Below the pieces are notes generated by a model. That model was not told the DNA's origin. It did not search any database and worked only from the letters and a program-made list of their open reading frames with translations. Below, in pieces: positions 17,144 through 24,785 of a stretch of DNA of 64,000 nucleotides. Positions within the stretch are counted from its first letter, which is position 1, and the number at the start of each line of letters is the position of its first letter. Source of the stretch: Nannocystis pusilla. Lineage in GTDB: Bacteria > Myxococcota_A > Polyangia > Nannocystales > Nannocystaceae. The stretch spans positions 208,668-272,667 of the forward strand of contig NZ_JAIRAU010000015.1 in NCBI RefSeq assembly GCF_020073745.1, written 5' to 3'. Made by a program: the position numbers and the translations under genes.

Positions 17144-18337
17144 ATGCACTTCGCGCTCCCCGACCCGCAACGCGAATTCAAGCGCCGCTTCGACCGCCTC
17201 TGCGGCGAGCGCATCGCGCCACGCGCCGGCGAGGTCGACCGCACAGGCGTCGTCCCGAAGGAGTCGTGGACCGAGCTGGCGGAGGCCGGCTACCTCGCGC
17301 TGTTCCACGCGCCGCAGTGGGGCGGATCCGGCGTCGACGGCGTCACGCAGGGACTGGCGATGGAGAGCCTCGCCCGCGCCTGTGCGAGCACGTTCTGGTC
17401 GGTGTCGATCTCCACGCTCCTGTGCGGGAAGATGCTGAGCGAGCTGTGCGGGCTCGTGCAGCACGAGCGGTGGCTGAAGCCGATCGTCGCGGGCCTCGTG
17501 ACGGGGAGCTTCGCCGCGACGGAGGACGCGGCGGGCAGTGACCCGGGCTCGTACCGGACGACGCTGTTCGACACGAAGGGCGGCCTGCGCCTGCGCGGCG
17601 AGAAGTCGCGGATCAGCAACGCCGGCACCGCCGATGTGGCCGTCGTGCTCGCCCGTCGCGGAGACCCCTCCGGCGCCGCGCTCTGCTACGTCGTCGTCGA
17701 CCTGAGCACGCGCGGCGTGGAGCGGCGGGAGCTGCCGAAGCTCGGGCTCCACGGCATGTCCTGGGGCGCGCTGCGCTTCGACGACGTGGAGGTCCCTCCC
17801 GACGACGTGATCGTCGACGCGAGCGTCGAGAAGACGCTCCATGTCGTCGAGTGGGGCCAGCTGCTCCAGACCTGGTGCGCCATCGGCCTCGCGTCCGCTG
17901 CGCTCGCGGCGTGCCGCGACCACGTCTCGAGCCGCCTCGCTTTCGGCCGACCGATCGCGCACCTCGAGCTGGTGCACTCCCGCCTCGCCGACATGCACGT
18001 CGAGATCGAGGCCGCCCGCCTGCTCGCGCTCGAGGTCTCGTGGATCAAGGGCGAGGGCCGGGTCGCGCGCGACCTGGTGTTCATGGCCAAGATCTACGCG
18101 ACGGAGATGGCCGTCCGCGTCACCGACCTGGCGATGCGCACGTTCGGCGGCTGGGGCTACAGCCGCGAACGACCGATCGAACGCCTGCACCGCGACAGCC
18201 TCGCCAACATCCCCGCCGGGCTGCCGACGGACCGGCTGCGCGAGCTGCTCGGCTGCGCGATGGTCGGCGCCGACCCCTGGGCCTACGAACCGTTCGACTG
18301 GCTCGGCCCCGCCGGGCTCCGCCTCGACGGCGAGTAG
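17144..18337 (+). CDS. Acyl-CoA dehydrogenase family protein (second of two)
   Basis: 397 residues from ATG 17144. Typical landmarks are GYLALFHAPQWGGSGVDG, the ATEDAAGSDPGS flavin-contact strand, KSRISNAGTADVAVVLAR and, in the C-terminal domain, SRLAFGRPIAHLELVHSRLADM and FGGWGYSRERPIERLHRDS. The latter are strong acyl-CoA dehydrogenase signatures. The segment after RDS reads LANIPAGLPTDRL, with no Glu at the catalytic position, so it may be an inactive partner of the preceding gene or use another base. It ends the cassette, about 20 bp before the argD remnant. Confidence 0.85.
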   Translation: MHFALPDPQREFKRRFDRLCGERIAPRAGEVDRTGVVPKESWTELAEAGYLALFHAPQWGGSGVDGVTQGLAMESLARACASTFWSVSISTLLCGKMLSELCGLVQHERWLKPIVAGLVTGSFAATEDAAGSDPGSYRTTLFDTKGGLRLRGEKSRISNAGTADVAVVLARRGDPSGAALCYVVVDLSTRGVERRELPKLGLHGMSWGALRFDDVEVPPDDVIVDASVEKTLHVVEWGQLLQTWCAIGLASAALAACRDHVSSRLAFGRPIAHLELVHSRLADMHVEIEAARLLALEVSWIKGEGRVARDLVFMAKIYATEMAVRVTDLAMRTFGGWGYSRERPIERLHRDSLANIPAGLPTDRLRELLGCAMVGADPWAYEPFDWLGPAGLRLDGE

Positions 18338-18354
18338 TCGGTCCGCGGACGGGC

Positions 18355-18546
18355 CGGCGGACCAGGGCCTGCTGCTCGGAGCGGAGCTCGGGCCGGCCGG
18401 GCGGCGGAGATCGCCCGGGCGACACTCGACGGCGGGCTCTTGCTGGTGCCCACGGGACGCGGGAGTTCGCTTTGAGCCGCCGCAGACCGTCACGGGGCGG
18501 AGGTCGAGGAGCGCTCGTGGTGCTGGCCCAGGTGATTGCGGGCTGA
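18355..18546 (+). pseudogene. Degraded copy of the argD 3' end
   Basis: This stretch aligns with the last about 190 bp of argD (from about 11816). Matching blocks include CTGCTGCTCGGAGCGGAGCT, GAGATCGCCCG, CGGGCTCTTGCTGGTGCC, GCGGAGGTCGA and the terminal GCGGGCTGA stop. It carries small deletions that break the frame, so it is not translated. It marks the right end of the inserted cassette and is on the same strand as argD, so the cassette is bracketed by direct copies of the argD tail. Confidence 0.85.
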
Positions 18547-18974
18547 GAAGCTGCCCTCCGGGGATAGGCGAGGCGTATCGGTCACTGAGCGCCTGTCGGC
18601 TTCAACGCGCGCTGGCCGGTCGTCGCCTCAGGGAAACTCGTCGCCGCGCGCACCGCCGGCGCTCCGTCAAGACGGCGTTGAGCTGGCTCTGCGCGGGATC
18701 GGCGGGCGCAGCGCTCCATTTCGAGCAGCGCAGTGCCGTCGCGGCCGGCAGAGTCGTCGGAGTCAGCATCTCACTAGGTCGGCACGGACGCGCCGCGCGA
18801 GTTCTCGCTCTAGCGACCGCATGCGAGGCAATAGTGCCAGGGCCGCTGAGAGACGGCTAGGAGCTCACCTTGACACATCCTCGAGGATGGAGGAAGCCTA
18901 GGGGGCAGTTCATCCGCTACGGAAAATCCTATCGGAGGGCGACTTTCGCGCCGGGCGGCAGGGGTAAGAAGCTC
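18547..18974. other. Gene-free stretch before the TcmP pair
   Basis: About 430 bp with falling G+C towards its right end and no credible gene. It holds a promoter-like element (see 18870) and the leader of the next gene. An open frame from 18870 runs into the next gene but its first 35 residues look non-coding. Confidence 0.4.
18870..18889 (+). promoter_or_regulatory. Candidate promoter with a 14-bp palindrome
   Basis: TTGACA at 18870-18875 is a perfect -35 consensus. It is followed at once by the perfect palindrome CATCCTCGAGGATG at 18876-18889. The -10 position is weak (TAGGGG-like). A repressor binding the palindrome would block this promoter, which would serve the two-gene unit starting at 18975. 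Confidence 0.35.
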
Positions 18975-19760
18975 GTGAGTGACGGATCAACAATCGAGTG
19001 GACGGACGCAACATGGAACCCCGTTCGGGGTTGTGTGAAGGTTAGTCCTGGCTGCAAGCATTGTTATGCAGCTACATTTGCCGAGCGTTGGCGTGGTCTT
19101 CCTGATCATCCATATGGTCAGGGGTTTGATCTGAGACTGGTGCCAGAGAAACTTGACGAGCCTCTTCGTTGGCGAAAGCCTAGGCGTGTGTTCGTGAATT
19201 CAATGAGCGACCTGTTTCAGCAGGGAGTTCCAGCTTCCTACATCCGGCGCGTGTTCGAGGTTATGAGTCGAGCTCCTCAGCACACGTATCAAATTCTCAC
19301 AAAACGAGGGGAGCGCATGCGTTCTGTCTGCAGTGAGATGCCGCGTTCGCTCGTGCAGCAGCCCTACGTTTGGCTTGGGGTTAGTGTCGAAGATCGAAAA
19401 TATGGAGTGCCGAGGATCGCGTCGCTTCGCGAGACGCCGGGATTTCTGCGATTCCTGTCGATAGAGCCGTTGCTTGAGGACTTGGGTCTACTCGATCTCA
19501 GTGGCATTGATTGGGTCATCGTAGGGGGCGAGAGCGGGCCAGGAGCTCGTCCGATGAGGGAGGAGTGGGTTCTTTCTATCCTTGAACAATGTCGAACGGC
19601 TCGAATTCCTTTCTTCTTCAAACAATGGGGCGGAGTACATAAGAGCCGTAGAGGTCGTTGCCTTCAAGGCAAGACCTACGATGAATTTCCGCCCGGTCGC
19701 AGCGGCCTCGATCCGGAGAGGCCTGCTCGTGTATTACCATATTTGGCCGTGCTTAGTTGA
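18975..19760 (+). CDS. Three-Cys-motif protein, phage Gp37/Gp68-like (DUF5131 family)
   Basis: 261 residues from a GTG at 18975; a purine-rich GGGGTAAGAAG lies just before it. The N-terminus IEWTDATWNPVRGC with C20-x6-C27-x2-C30 (VSPGCKHCYA) is the signature of the Gp37/Gp68 family, whose cysteines resemble an iron-sulfur cluster site. Further hallmarks are RVFVNSMSDLF, ILTKRGERM, VWLGVSVED and VIVGGESGPGARPM. Molecular function is unproven. In many phages and mobile islands this gene sits next to tcmP, as here. Its G+C is far below the neighbours, indicating transfer. The 3' end lies 26 bp before the tcmP start. Confidence 0.85.
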   Translation: MSDGSTIEWTDATWNPVRGCVKVSPGCKHCYAATFAERWRGLPDHPYGQGFDLRLVPEKLDEPLRWRKPRRVFVNSMSDLFQQGVPASYIRRVFEVMSRAPQHTYQILTKRGERMRSVCSEMPRSLVQQPYVWLGVSVEDRKYGVPRIASLRETPGFLRFLSIEPLLEDLGLLDLSGIDWVIVGGESGPGARPMREEWVLSILEQCRTARIPFFFKQWGGVHKSRRGRCLQGKTYDEFPPGRSGLDPERPARVLPYLAVLS

Positions 19761-19786
19761 GTTGGGTGAGGCCGAAGGAGTTGTAC

Positions 19787-20902
19787 ATGTCCGAGAAGTT
19801 TTTTGACGAACAGCGTGAACAGTCCCAGGTGAAAGCCGAGATCGTCCGAAAGTATTTCGATGCGTGGGCAGGTATTATTTCTGGAGCGCAGAGACAATAT
19901 AGCGGCGCGGTGCAGAAGTTAGGGTATGTGGATCTTTTTGCGGGTCCAGGTCGATACAAAGACGGAGCAGTGTCGACGGCGCTTCAGGTCTTGGACCTGG
20001 CGGTCAAGAAATACGCTGATCGCATGGTTACGGTGTTCAATGACCGAGATTCCGAAAATGTTAGTACCCTGCGCCAGCAGATAGATGCTCTTGATGGGAT
20101 TCAAACGCTTCGCTTCCCTCCGCTTCTTTGGAATGAAGAGGTCGGCGACAAGATCGCAAAGCAGTTCGCCGAGATGCGTACCATCCCGATTCTCGCCTTT
20201 GTGGATCCCTGGGGCTATAAGGGGCTTACGCTGAAACTTGTGGATGCGTTCCTCAAAGACTGGGGGTGCGATTGTATCTTCTTTTTCAACTACAATCGCA
20301 TTAATGCGGGACTTTCGAATCCGCTTGTGCGTCAACATATGCAGGCGCTCTTTGGCGAAGTCAAGGCAACTGAGCTTGAGCGAGAGCTCAGTGGCATGAA
20401 ACCACATGAGCGAGAGGCTACAATCGTCGAGGCTTTGACGCAGTCGCTGAAACGCTCGGGACACCGATATGTGCTGCCTTTCTGTTTCAAGAATGAATCA
20501 GGAAAGCGCACGACTCACCATCTTATTCTGGTTACAAAGCATTTTAAGGGCTATGATGTGATGAAGGAAATCATGGCTAAGGCGAGTTCTTTGGTGGAGC
20601 AAGGCGTCCCGTCGTTTTCGTACTTCCCGGCAGCGAGCCAACGCCAAGAACTGTTGTTCGAGCTCAATCGCCCCCTCGACGATCTCAGTGATATGCTGCT
20701 CCTGCATTTCGCGGGTAAGTCCGTAACGGTCGAACAGATCTACAATGATCATAGCGTAGATCGTCCCTACTTGCGCAGAAATTACAAGGATGTTCTGCTT
20801 CAATTGGAGCGGACCGGGAGGGTGAGATGTGAACCTGCAAAGCGCAGGGCGGGGACGATGGCTGAGCACGTTACTGTGAGTTTTCCCCGCGAGGCCTTGT
20901 AG
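19787..20902 (+). CDS. tcmP: Three-Cys-motif partner protein TcmP
   Basis: 371 residues from the ATG at 19787, chosen because GAAGGAG lies just upstream; an in-frame ATG at 19757 overlaps the previous gene. The N-terminal half has DLFAGPG (residues 49-55) and VDPWG (139-143), which look like motif I and the DPPY-type motif of Rossmann methyltransferases. The last about 80 residues resemble a winged helix (LLLHFAGKSVTVEQIYND...). TcmP is defined by pairing with the three-Cys-motif protein, and a defence or element-maintenance role is only inferred. Spot counts of G+C are 29/60 at 20041-20100 and 25/60 at 20281-20340, against 49/60 at 16321-16380. Confidence 0.85.
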   Translation: MSEKFFDEQREQSQVKAEIVRKYFDAWAGIISGAQRQYSGAVQKLGYVDLFAGPGRYKDGAVSTALQVLDLAVKKYADRMVTVFNDRDSENVSTLRQQIDALDGIQTLRFPPLLWNEEVGDKIAKQFAEMRTIPILAFVDPWGYKGLTLKLVDAFLKDWGCDCIFFFNYNRINAGLSNPLVRQHMQALFGEVKATELERELSGMKPHEREATIVEALTQSLKRSGHRYVLPFCFKNESGKRTTHHLILVTKHFKGYDVMKEIMAKASSLVEQGVPSFSYFPAASQRQELLFELNRPLDDLSDMLLLHFAGKSVTVEQIYNDHSVDRPYLRRNYKDVLLQLERTGRVRCEPAKRRAGTMAEHVTVSFPREAL

Positions 20903-20903
20903 A

Positions 20904-20917
20904 GCCTCGGCGGAGGC
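20904..20917 (+). terminator. Possible terminator hairpin after tcmP
   Basis: GCCTC-GGCG-GAGGC forms a perfect 5-bp stem with a 4-base loop directly after the tcmP stop. There is no T-run next to it; the nearest (TTTTCC) is about 35 bp on, so intrinsic termination is uncertain. Confidence 0.3.
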
Positions 20918-20983
20918 CGGTCACGACGCACTACGTCGGACGGATACAGTTTTCCTTGAAGCTGGCTGCACGCGCCGCGCCGC

Positions 20984-21040
20984 TCAGCGCAGCGTGTCCA
21001 GGCGGACGCGCTGGCGGTCGGGGCCGAGGTTGCCGGGGTG
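20984..21040 (-). pseudogene. Remnant of an argH 3' end
   Basis: On the minus strand this encodes GNLGPDRQRVRLDTLR followed by a stop. The true argH, only 12 bp further on, ends GNLGLDRLRARLDALR. The two tails share 12 of 16 residues but are clearly different alleles. It marks the junction between the TcmP block and the arg operon. Confidence 0.8.
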
Positions 21041-21051
21041 TGCGCGGCGAT

Positions 21052-22347
21052 TCAGCGCAGGGCGTCGAGGCGGGCGCGCAGGCGGTCGAGGCCGAGGTTG
21101 CCGGGGCCGCCGAGGCTGACGCGGGCGCGCAGGCTGGCCTCGGGTGACCTGTCCTTCAGGTCATGCATCTCGGCGGCGGCCTGGCGGTAGGCGTCGCGGA
21201 ACGGGACGCCGGCGCGGGCGAGCTCGACGGCGCGGTCGGTGGCGTACAGCTCGGGGTCGATGGCGGCGCGCATGCGGGCGACGTCGAGCTCGAGGGTGTG
21301 GACGAGCGCGGGGACGAGGGCGAGGCCGGCGAGGCCGCGGGTGAAGGCGCGCAGGACCGGGGCCTTGGTGGCCTGGAGGTCGCGGTGGTAGCCGCTCGGC
21401 AGCGACAGCAGCGACGACAGCTCGGACATGGCGCCCTCGGTGACCGAGGGGACGGCGCGCAGCAGCTCGACGACGTCGGGGTTGCGCTTGTTGGGCATGA
21501 TCGACGAGCCGGTGGTGTAGGCGTCGGGCAGGCGCACGAACGCGAACTCGGCGGTCGAGAACAGCGAGAGGTCCCAGGCCAGGCGCCGGACGTCGAGCAA
21601 TGCCTGGTGTAATGATTGGACCGCCAGCAGCTCGAGCTTGCCGCGGCTGTTCTGGGCGTAGATCGGCGAGACCTGGACGCGCGAGAAGCCGAGCTCGCGG
21701 GCGACGCCGTCGCGGTCGAGCGGGAGGTTGACGCCGTAGCCGGCGGCGGTCCCGAGCGGGCTGCTGTCGAGGGTGCGGGCGGTCGCGCGGGCGGTCTCGG
21801 CGTCGTCGAGGAAGGCCTCGGCGTGGCCGGCCAGCAGGGCGGCGAGCGAGGAGGGGACGGCCCGCTGCAAATGCGTGTAGCCGGGCAGGGCGACGTCCTG
21901 CGTCGATTCGGCGCGCTGCAGGCAGGCGTCGGCGCAATCGAGGCAGCGGTCGCGCAATGTGGCCAGCGACGATTGCAGGTAGAGGCGGACCGCCACGAGG
22001 ATCTGGTCGTTGCGGCTGCGCCCGGTGTGGACCTTGCGGCCGACGTCGCCGAGCCGCTCGCCGAGGTACCACTCGATGGCGGAGTGACAGTCCTCGAAGC
22101 GCTCGTCGAGCACGAAGGTGCCGGCGCGCACGAGGCCGTCGAGGTCGGCGAGGCCGGCGACGAGCGCGTCGGCCTCGGCGCCGGTGAGGACGCCGATCCG
22201 CTGCAGGCCGCGCACGTGGGCGGTCGAGGCGCGGATGTCGTGGCCGATGAGCTGGCGGTCGAGGACGACGTCGTCGCCGGCGCAGAACTCCTGGGCGGCG
22301 GCGTCGAGCGCGGCGTGGCCTTTGTCCCACAGCGGTCGGGTGGTCAT
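21052..22347 (-). CDS. argH: Argininosuccinate lyase
   Basis: Splits argininosuccinate into arginine and fumarate, the last step of arginine synthesis. The 431-residue product has the fumarase/aspartase superfamily signature GSSIMPNKRNPD, with HTGRSRNDQ and PGYTHLQRAVPSS as the other substrate-site segments. The start at 22347 follows AAGGAG. It is the last gene of the six-gene operon, 24 bp after argC. A two-unit 14-bp repeat occurs near its 3' end (21148/21162). A second partial 3' end lies just downstream at 20984. Confidence 0.95.
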   Translation of the reverse strand: MTTRPLWDKGHAALDAAAQEFCAGDDVVLDRQLIGHDIRASTAHVRGLQRIGVLTGAEADALVAGLADLDGLVRAGTFVLDERFEDCHSAIEWYLGERLGDVGRKVHTGRSRNDQILVAVRLYLQSSLATLRDRCLDCADACLQRAESTQDVALPGYTHLQRAVPSSLAALLAGHAEAFLDDAETARATARTLDSSPLGTAAGYGVNLPLDRDGVARELGFSRVQVSPIYAQNSRGKLELLAVQSLHQALLDVRRLAWDLSLFSTAEFAFVRLPDAYTTGSSIMPNKRNPDVVELLRAVPSVTEGAMSELSSLLSLPSGYHRDLQATKAPVLRAFTRGLAGLALVPALVHTLELDVARMRAAIDPELYATDRAVELARAGVPFRDAYRQAAAEMHDLKDRSPEASLRARVSLGGPGNLGLDRLRARLDALR

Positions 22348-22371
22348 GCGGGCTCCTTGAGTGCCGTGCGG

Positions 22372-23331
22372 TCAGGCGGCGGCGAGCGGGGGATCGTGCG
22401 GGAGGCCGTGCCGCTCGGGCAGGCCGAGGGCGAGGTTCAGGTTCTGTACGGCCTGCGAGGCGGCGCCCTTGAGCAGGTTGTCGAGGGTGACGACGACGAC
22501 GGCGTGGCGATCGTCGACCTGGAAGCCGCCGATGGTGACGTCGTGGCGATCGGCGGCGGCGCGGACCTCGGGGACGTCGGCGACGACGCGCACGAGCGGC
22601 TCGTCGGCGTAGGCGTCGCGGTAGCGGGCGAGCAGCGCGGCGCTGCCCTCCGGCTGCGCGAGCGGGAGGGTGATCGTGAGGGTGATCCCGCGGAAGAACG
22701 GGGCGACGTGCGGGACGAAGCGGACGGGGTGGCCGAGGTGGTGGCTGGCCTCGCGCTCGTGCAGGTGGCCGGTGAGGGCGTAGGGCATGAGGTTGTCGCG
22801 CAGGCGCTCGGGGTCGTTGCGCGGCGAGGGGGTGGTGCCGGCGCCGCTGTAGCCGGACACGCCGAAGGCCTGCGGCGGGCCGGCGAGCAGGCCCAGGAGC
22901 GGGGCGACGCCGAGCTGGATGCCGGTGGCGTAACAGCCGGGGTTGGCGATCCGGCGGGCGCCGCGGAGCTGCTCGCGGTGGCGCTCGGGCAGGCCGTAGA
23001 CCCACGCGGGATCGAAGCGGAAGTCGGCCGAGAGATCGACGAGGACGGGGGCGCGCGGGCGGGCGGCGAGGGCCCCGGCGTAGCCGGCCGCCAGGCCGTT
23101 GGGCAGCGCGAGCACGACGGCGTCGACCGGCCAGGCGGCGATGGTCTCGGGGGACATGTCCTCGAGGACAATGTCCGCGGGGGCATGCGCGAGGTGGGCC
23201 CGCAGCGGCTCGCCGACGCCCTGACGCGAGGCGGCGCGGGCGAGGCGGAGGCCGGGGTGGCCGGCGAGCAGGCGCGCGAGCTCGCCGCCGGCGTGGCCGC
23301 GGGCGCCGACGAGGCCGAGGGTGTAGGTCAT
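22372..23331 (-). CDS. argC: N-acetyl-gamma-glutamyl-phosphate reductase
   Basis: Reduces N-acetylglutamyl phosphate to the semialdehyde with NADPH. 319 residues from the ATG at 23331, preceded by GGAGG; a longer frame to 23403 only translates a repeat array. The Rossmann start is TLGLVGARGHAGGE and the catalytic Cys133 is in NPGCYATG. A 14-bp repeat array is translated at residues about 47-60 (HAPADIVLEDMSPE), in the N-terminal domain before the active site. Part of the arg operon between argB/A and argH. Confidence 0.94.
   Translation of the reverse strand: MTYTLGLVGARGHAGGELARLLAGHPGLRLARAASRQGVGEPLRAHLAHAPADIVLEDMSPETIAAWPVDAVVLALPNGLAAGYAGALAARPRAPVLVDLSADFRFDPAWVYGLPERHREQLRGARRIANPGCYATGIQLGVAPLLGLLAGPPQAFGVSGYSGAGTTPSPRNDPERLRDNLMPYALTGHLHEREASHHLGHPVRFVPHVAPFFRGITLTITLPLAQPEGSAALLARYRDAYADEPLVRVVADVPEVRAAADRHDVTIGGFQVDDRHAVVVVTLDNLLKGAASQAVQNLNLALGLPERHGLPHDPPLAAA
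23150..23190. repeat. 14-bp repeat array inside argC
   Basis: Cores at 23155, 23169 and 23184; the last step is 15 rather than 14 bp because of one extra base. It contains a perfect GGACATGTCC and is translated within argC. Confidence 0.7.
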
Positions 23332-23344
23332 CGCGGTCCTCCGG

Positions 23345-23412
23345 TGTGTACGAATGGACATGTCCGAGCGGGCATGGCGAATGCGACCTGTTCGATGCGA
23401 CATGCCCCGTGA
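23345..23412. repeat. 14-bp periodic repeat array between argC and argB/A
   Basis: Four cores at 23359, 23373, 23387 and 23401, exactly 14 bp apart, upstream of the argC ribosome site. The left flank TGTGTACGAATGGACATGTC nearly matches that of the array at 3487. Confidence 0.8.
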
Positions 23413-23443
23413 GCCAGGCGCGGGCGAGGCGGCACCGGGGCGC

Positions 23444-24772
23444 TCACGCGGCGCCTCCGATGGTGTGGGCCGCCTCGAGCGTGGGCGGGGCGGCGAGGGC
23501 CCGCTCGACGCACTCCTGGATGGTCGGGAATTCGGTGACGCCGGTCCAGAACACGGTCCAGGTGCCGCCGGTGTAGCTGCCGTCGGCGCGCTGGAAGTAC
23601 CAGGGGTTGATCGGGTTGTCGACGCGGGCCCGCCAGAACAGCTTCGGCGTCTCCCGGGTCATGCGCAGCCACAGCGAGCCGCCGATGCCCTCGCCCTGGG
23701 CCTCGCCGGTGACGGCGAACTTGTCGAGGTAGGGGATCGGGCCCTCGTCGGTGAGGATCGCGGCGGCCCGGTAGCTGTCGGCGAGGTAGATCCGGCGGAA
23801 CGGCTTGCGCGTGAAGTAGTCGGCCACGGGCGGGCGGCCGAACGCGGCGGTGAGCAGGTCGGCGAGCCGCGGCAGGTCGACGCTGGCCAGCGACTGGTGG
23901 AGGATGATGCGCTCGCCGCGGCGCACGAGGGTGCCCGAGCCCTTGTGGGTGAAGAGCTCCATGGCCAGGAGGTCAGGCGAGGTGATCGAGACCGAGGAGG
24001 CGCGCGGGAGCTTGCCGAGGAGGTCGTGGATCAGCTCGAGCTTGTGGCGGGTGGCGGCGGACAGCCACGGCTCGGCCAGCAGCGGCTCGTAGTCCTCGGC
24101 GAGGTTGACGGCGGAGATCAGGTCGCCGTACTCGTCGCGCAGGCCGCCCTGGGCGCGCAGGAGGATGATCTTGTAGGGCTGGAGGCGGAGCGCGAGGGCG
24201 TGCGCGGCGAGGTCGGGGCCGAGGTCGAGGATCTGGCCGCCGGCGGTCTCGCCGATGCTGGCGAGCACGGGCATCGAGCCGGCCTTGAGGCTCGAGTCGA
24301 TGGCGTCGGTGTCGACGCGGACGATCCGGGCCCGCTGCTCGCCGCCGCGCCCGCCGTCGTCGAGCTCGGCCGCGAACACGCCGCCGACGACCGGCCGACC
24401 GCGCGCGCCCATCTCCTCGAGCATGTCGACGAGGCGCAGGTTCTCGGCGCGGAACACCCGACGCACCTGCTCGAGCGCCCGCGGCGAGGTGCGCTGCTGC
24501 CAGTCGGTCGGGTCGACGCCGGCGGCCTCGAAGGCGGCCTGCAGCTGCGGCCCGACGCCGTGGACGACGACCGGGTGGAGGCCGACCTGGTGGAGGAAGT
24601 TGAGCGAGGAGGCGAGGCTCTCGAGGTCGTCGGCGAGCAGGCCGCCGCCGACCTTGATGACGGCGAAGCGCTTGTGCTCGACGCTCGAGAACTGCTTGAG
24701 GTACTGCTCGACCTCCTTGCGGCCGCCGAGGTTGCGCAGGAGCTTGACGATCAGCTCGCGGGGGTGGGGCAT
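23444..24772 (-). CDS. argB: Bifunctional N-acetylglutamate kinase/synthase (ArgB-ArgA fusion)
   Basis: 442 residues in two parts. Residues about 30-285 are an amino-acid kinase domain (VIKVGGGLLADD at 38-49, VVVHGVGPQL, then the nucleotide-site strand ILLRAQGGL) for phosphorylating N-acetylglutamate. Residues about 290-442 are a GNAT acetyltransferase domain (YLADSYRAAAILTDEG, YLDKFAVTGEAQGEGIGG, FWRARVDNPINPWYFQRADG) for making N-acetylglutamate from acetyl-CoA and glutamate. This is the Xanthomonas/vertebrate-type NAGS-K arrangement and usual length, so the operon needs no separate argA or argJ. It starts 13 bp after the argE stop. Arginine feedback is known for the family. Confidence 0.92.
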   Translation of the reverse strand: MPHPRELIVKLLRNLGGRKEVEQYLKQFSSVEHKRFAVIKVGGGLLADDLESLASSLNFLHQVGLHPVVVHGVGPQLQAAFEAAGVDPTDWQQRTSPRALEQVRRVFRAENLRLVDMLEEMGARGRPVVGGVFAAELDDGGRGGEQRARIVRVDTDAIDSSLKAGSMPVLASIGETAGGQILDLGPDLAAHALALRLQPYKIILLRAQGGLRDEYGDLISAVNLAEDYEPLLAEPWLSAATRHKLELIHDLLGKLPRASSVSITSPDLLAMELFTHKGSGTLVRRGERIILHQSLASVDLPRLADLLTAAFGRPPVADYFTRKPFRRIYLADSYRAAAILTDEGPIPYLDKFAVTGEAQGEGIGGSLWLRMTRETPKLFWRARVDNPINPWYFQRADGSYTGGTWTVFWTGVTEFPTIQECVERALAAPPTLEAAHTIGGAA

Positions 24773-24785
24773 GGGCGTGTGAACT

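Noticed and set aside
12250..18337. Hydrocarbon (OleABCD) cluster
   Set aside because: A KAS III and an SDR are present, but no OleB hydrolase or OleC ligase homologue, and two acyl-CoA dehydrogenases are not part of that pathway.
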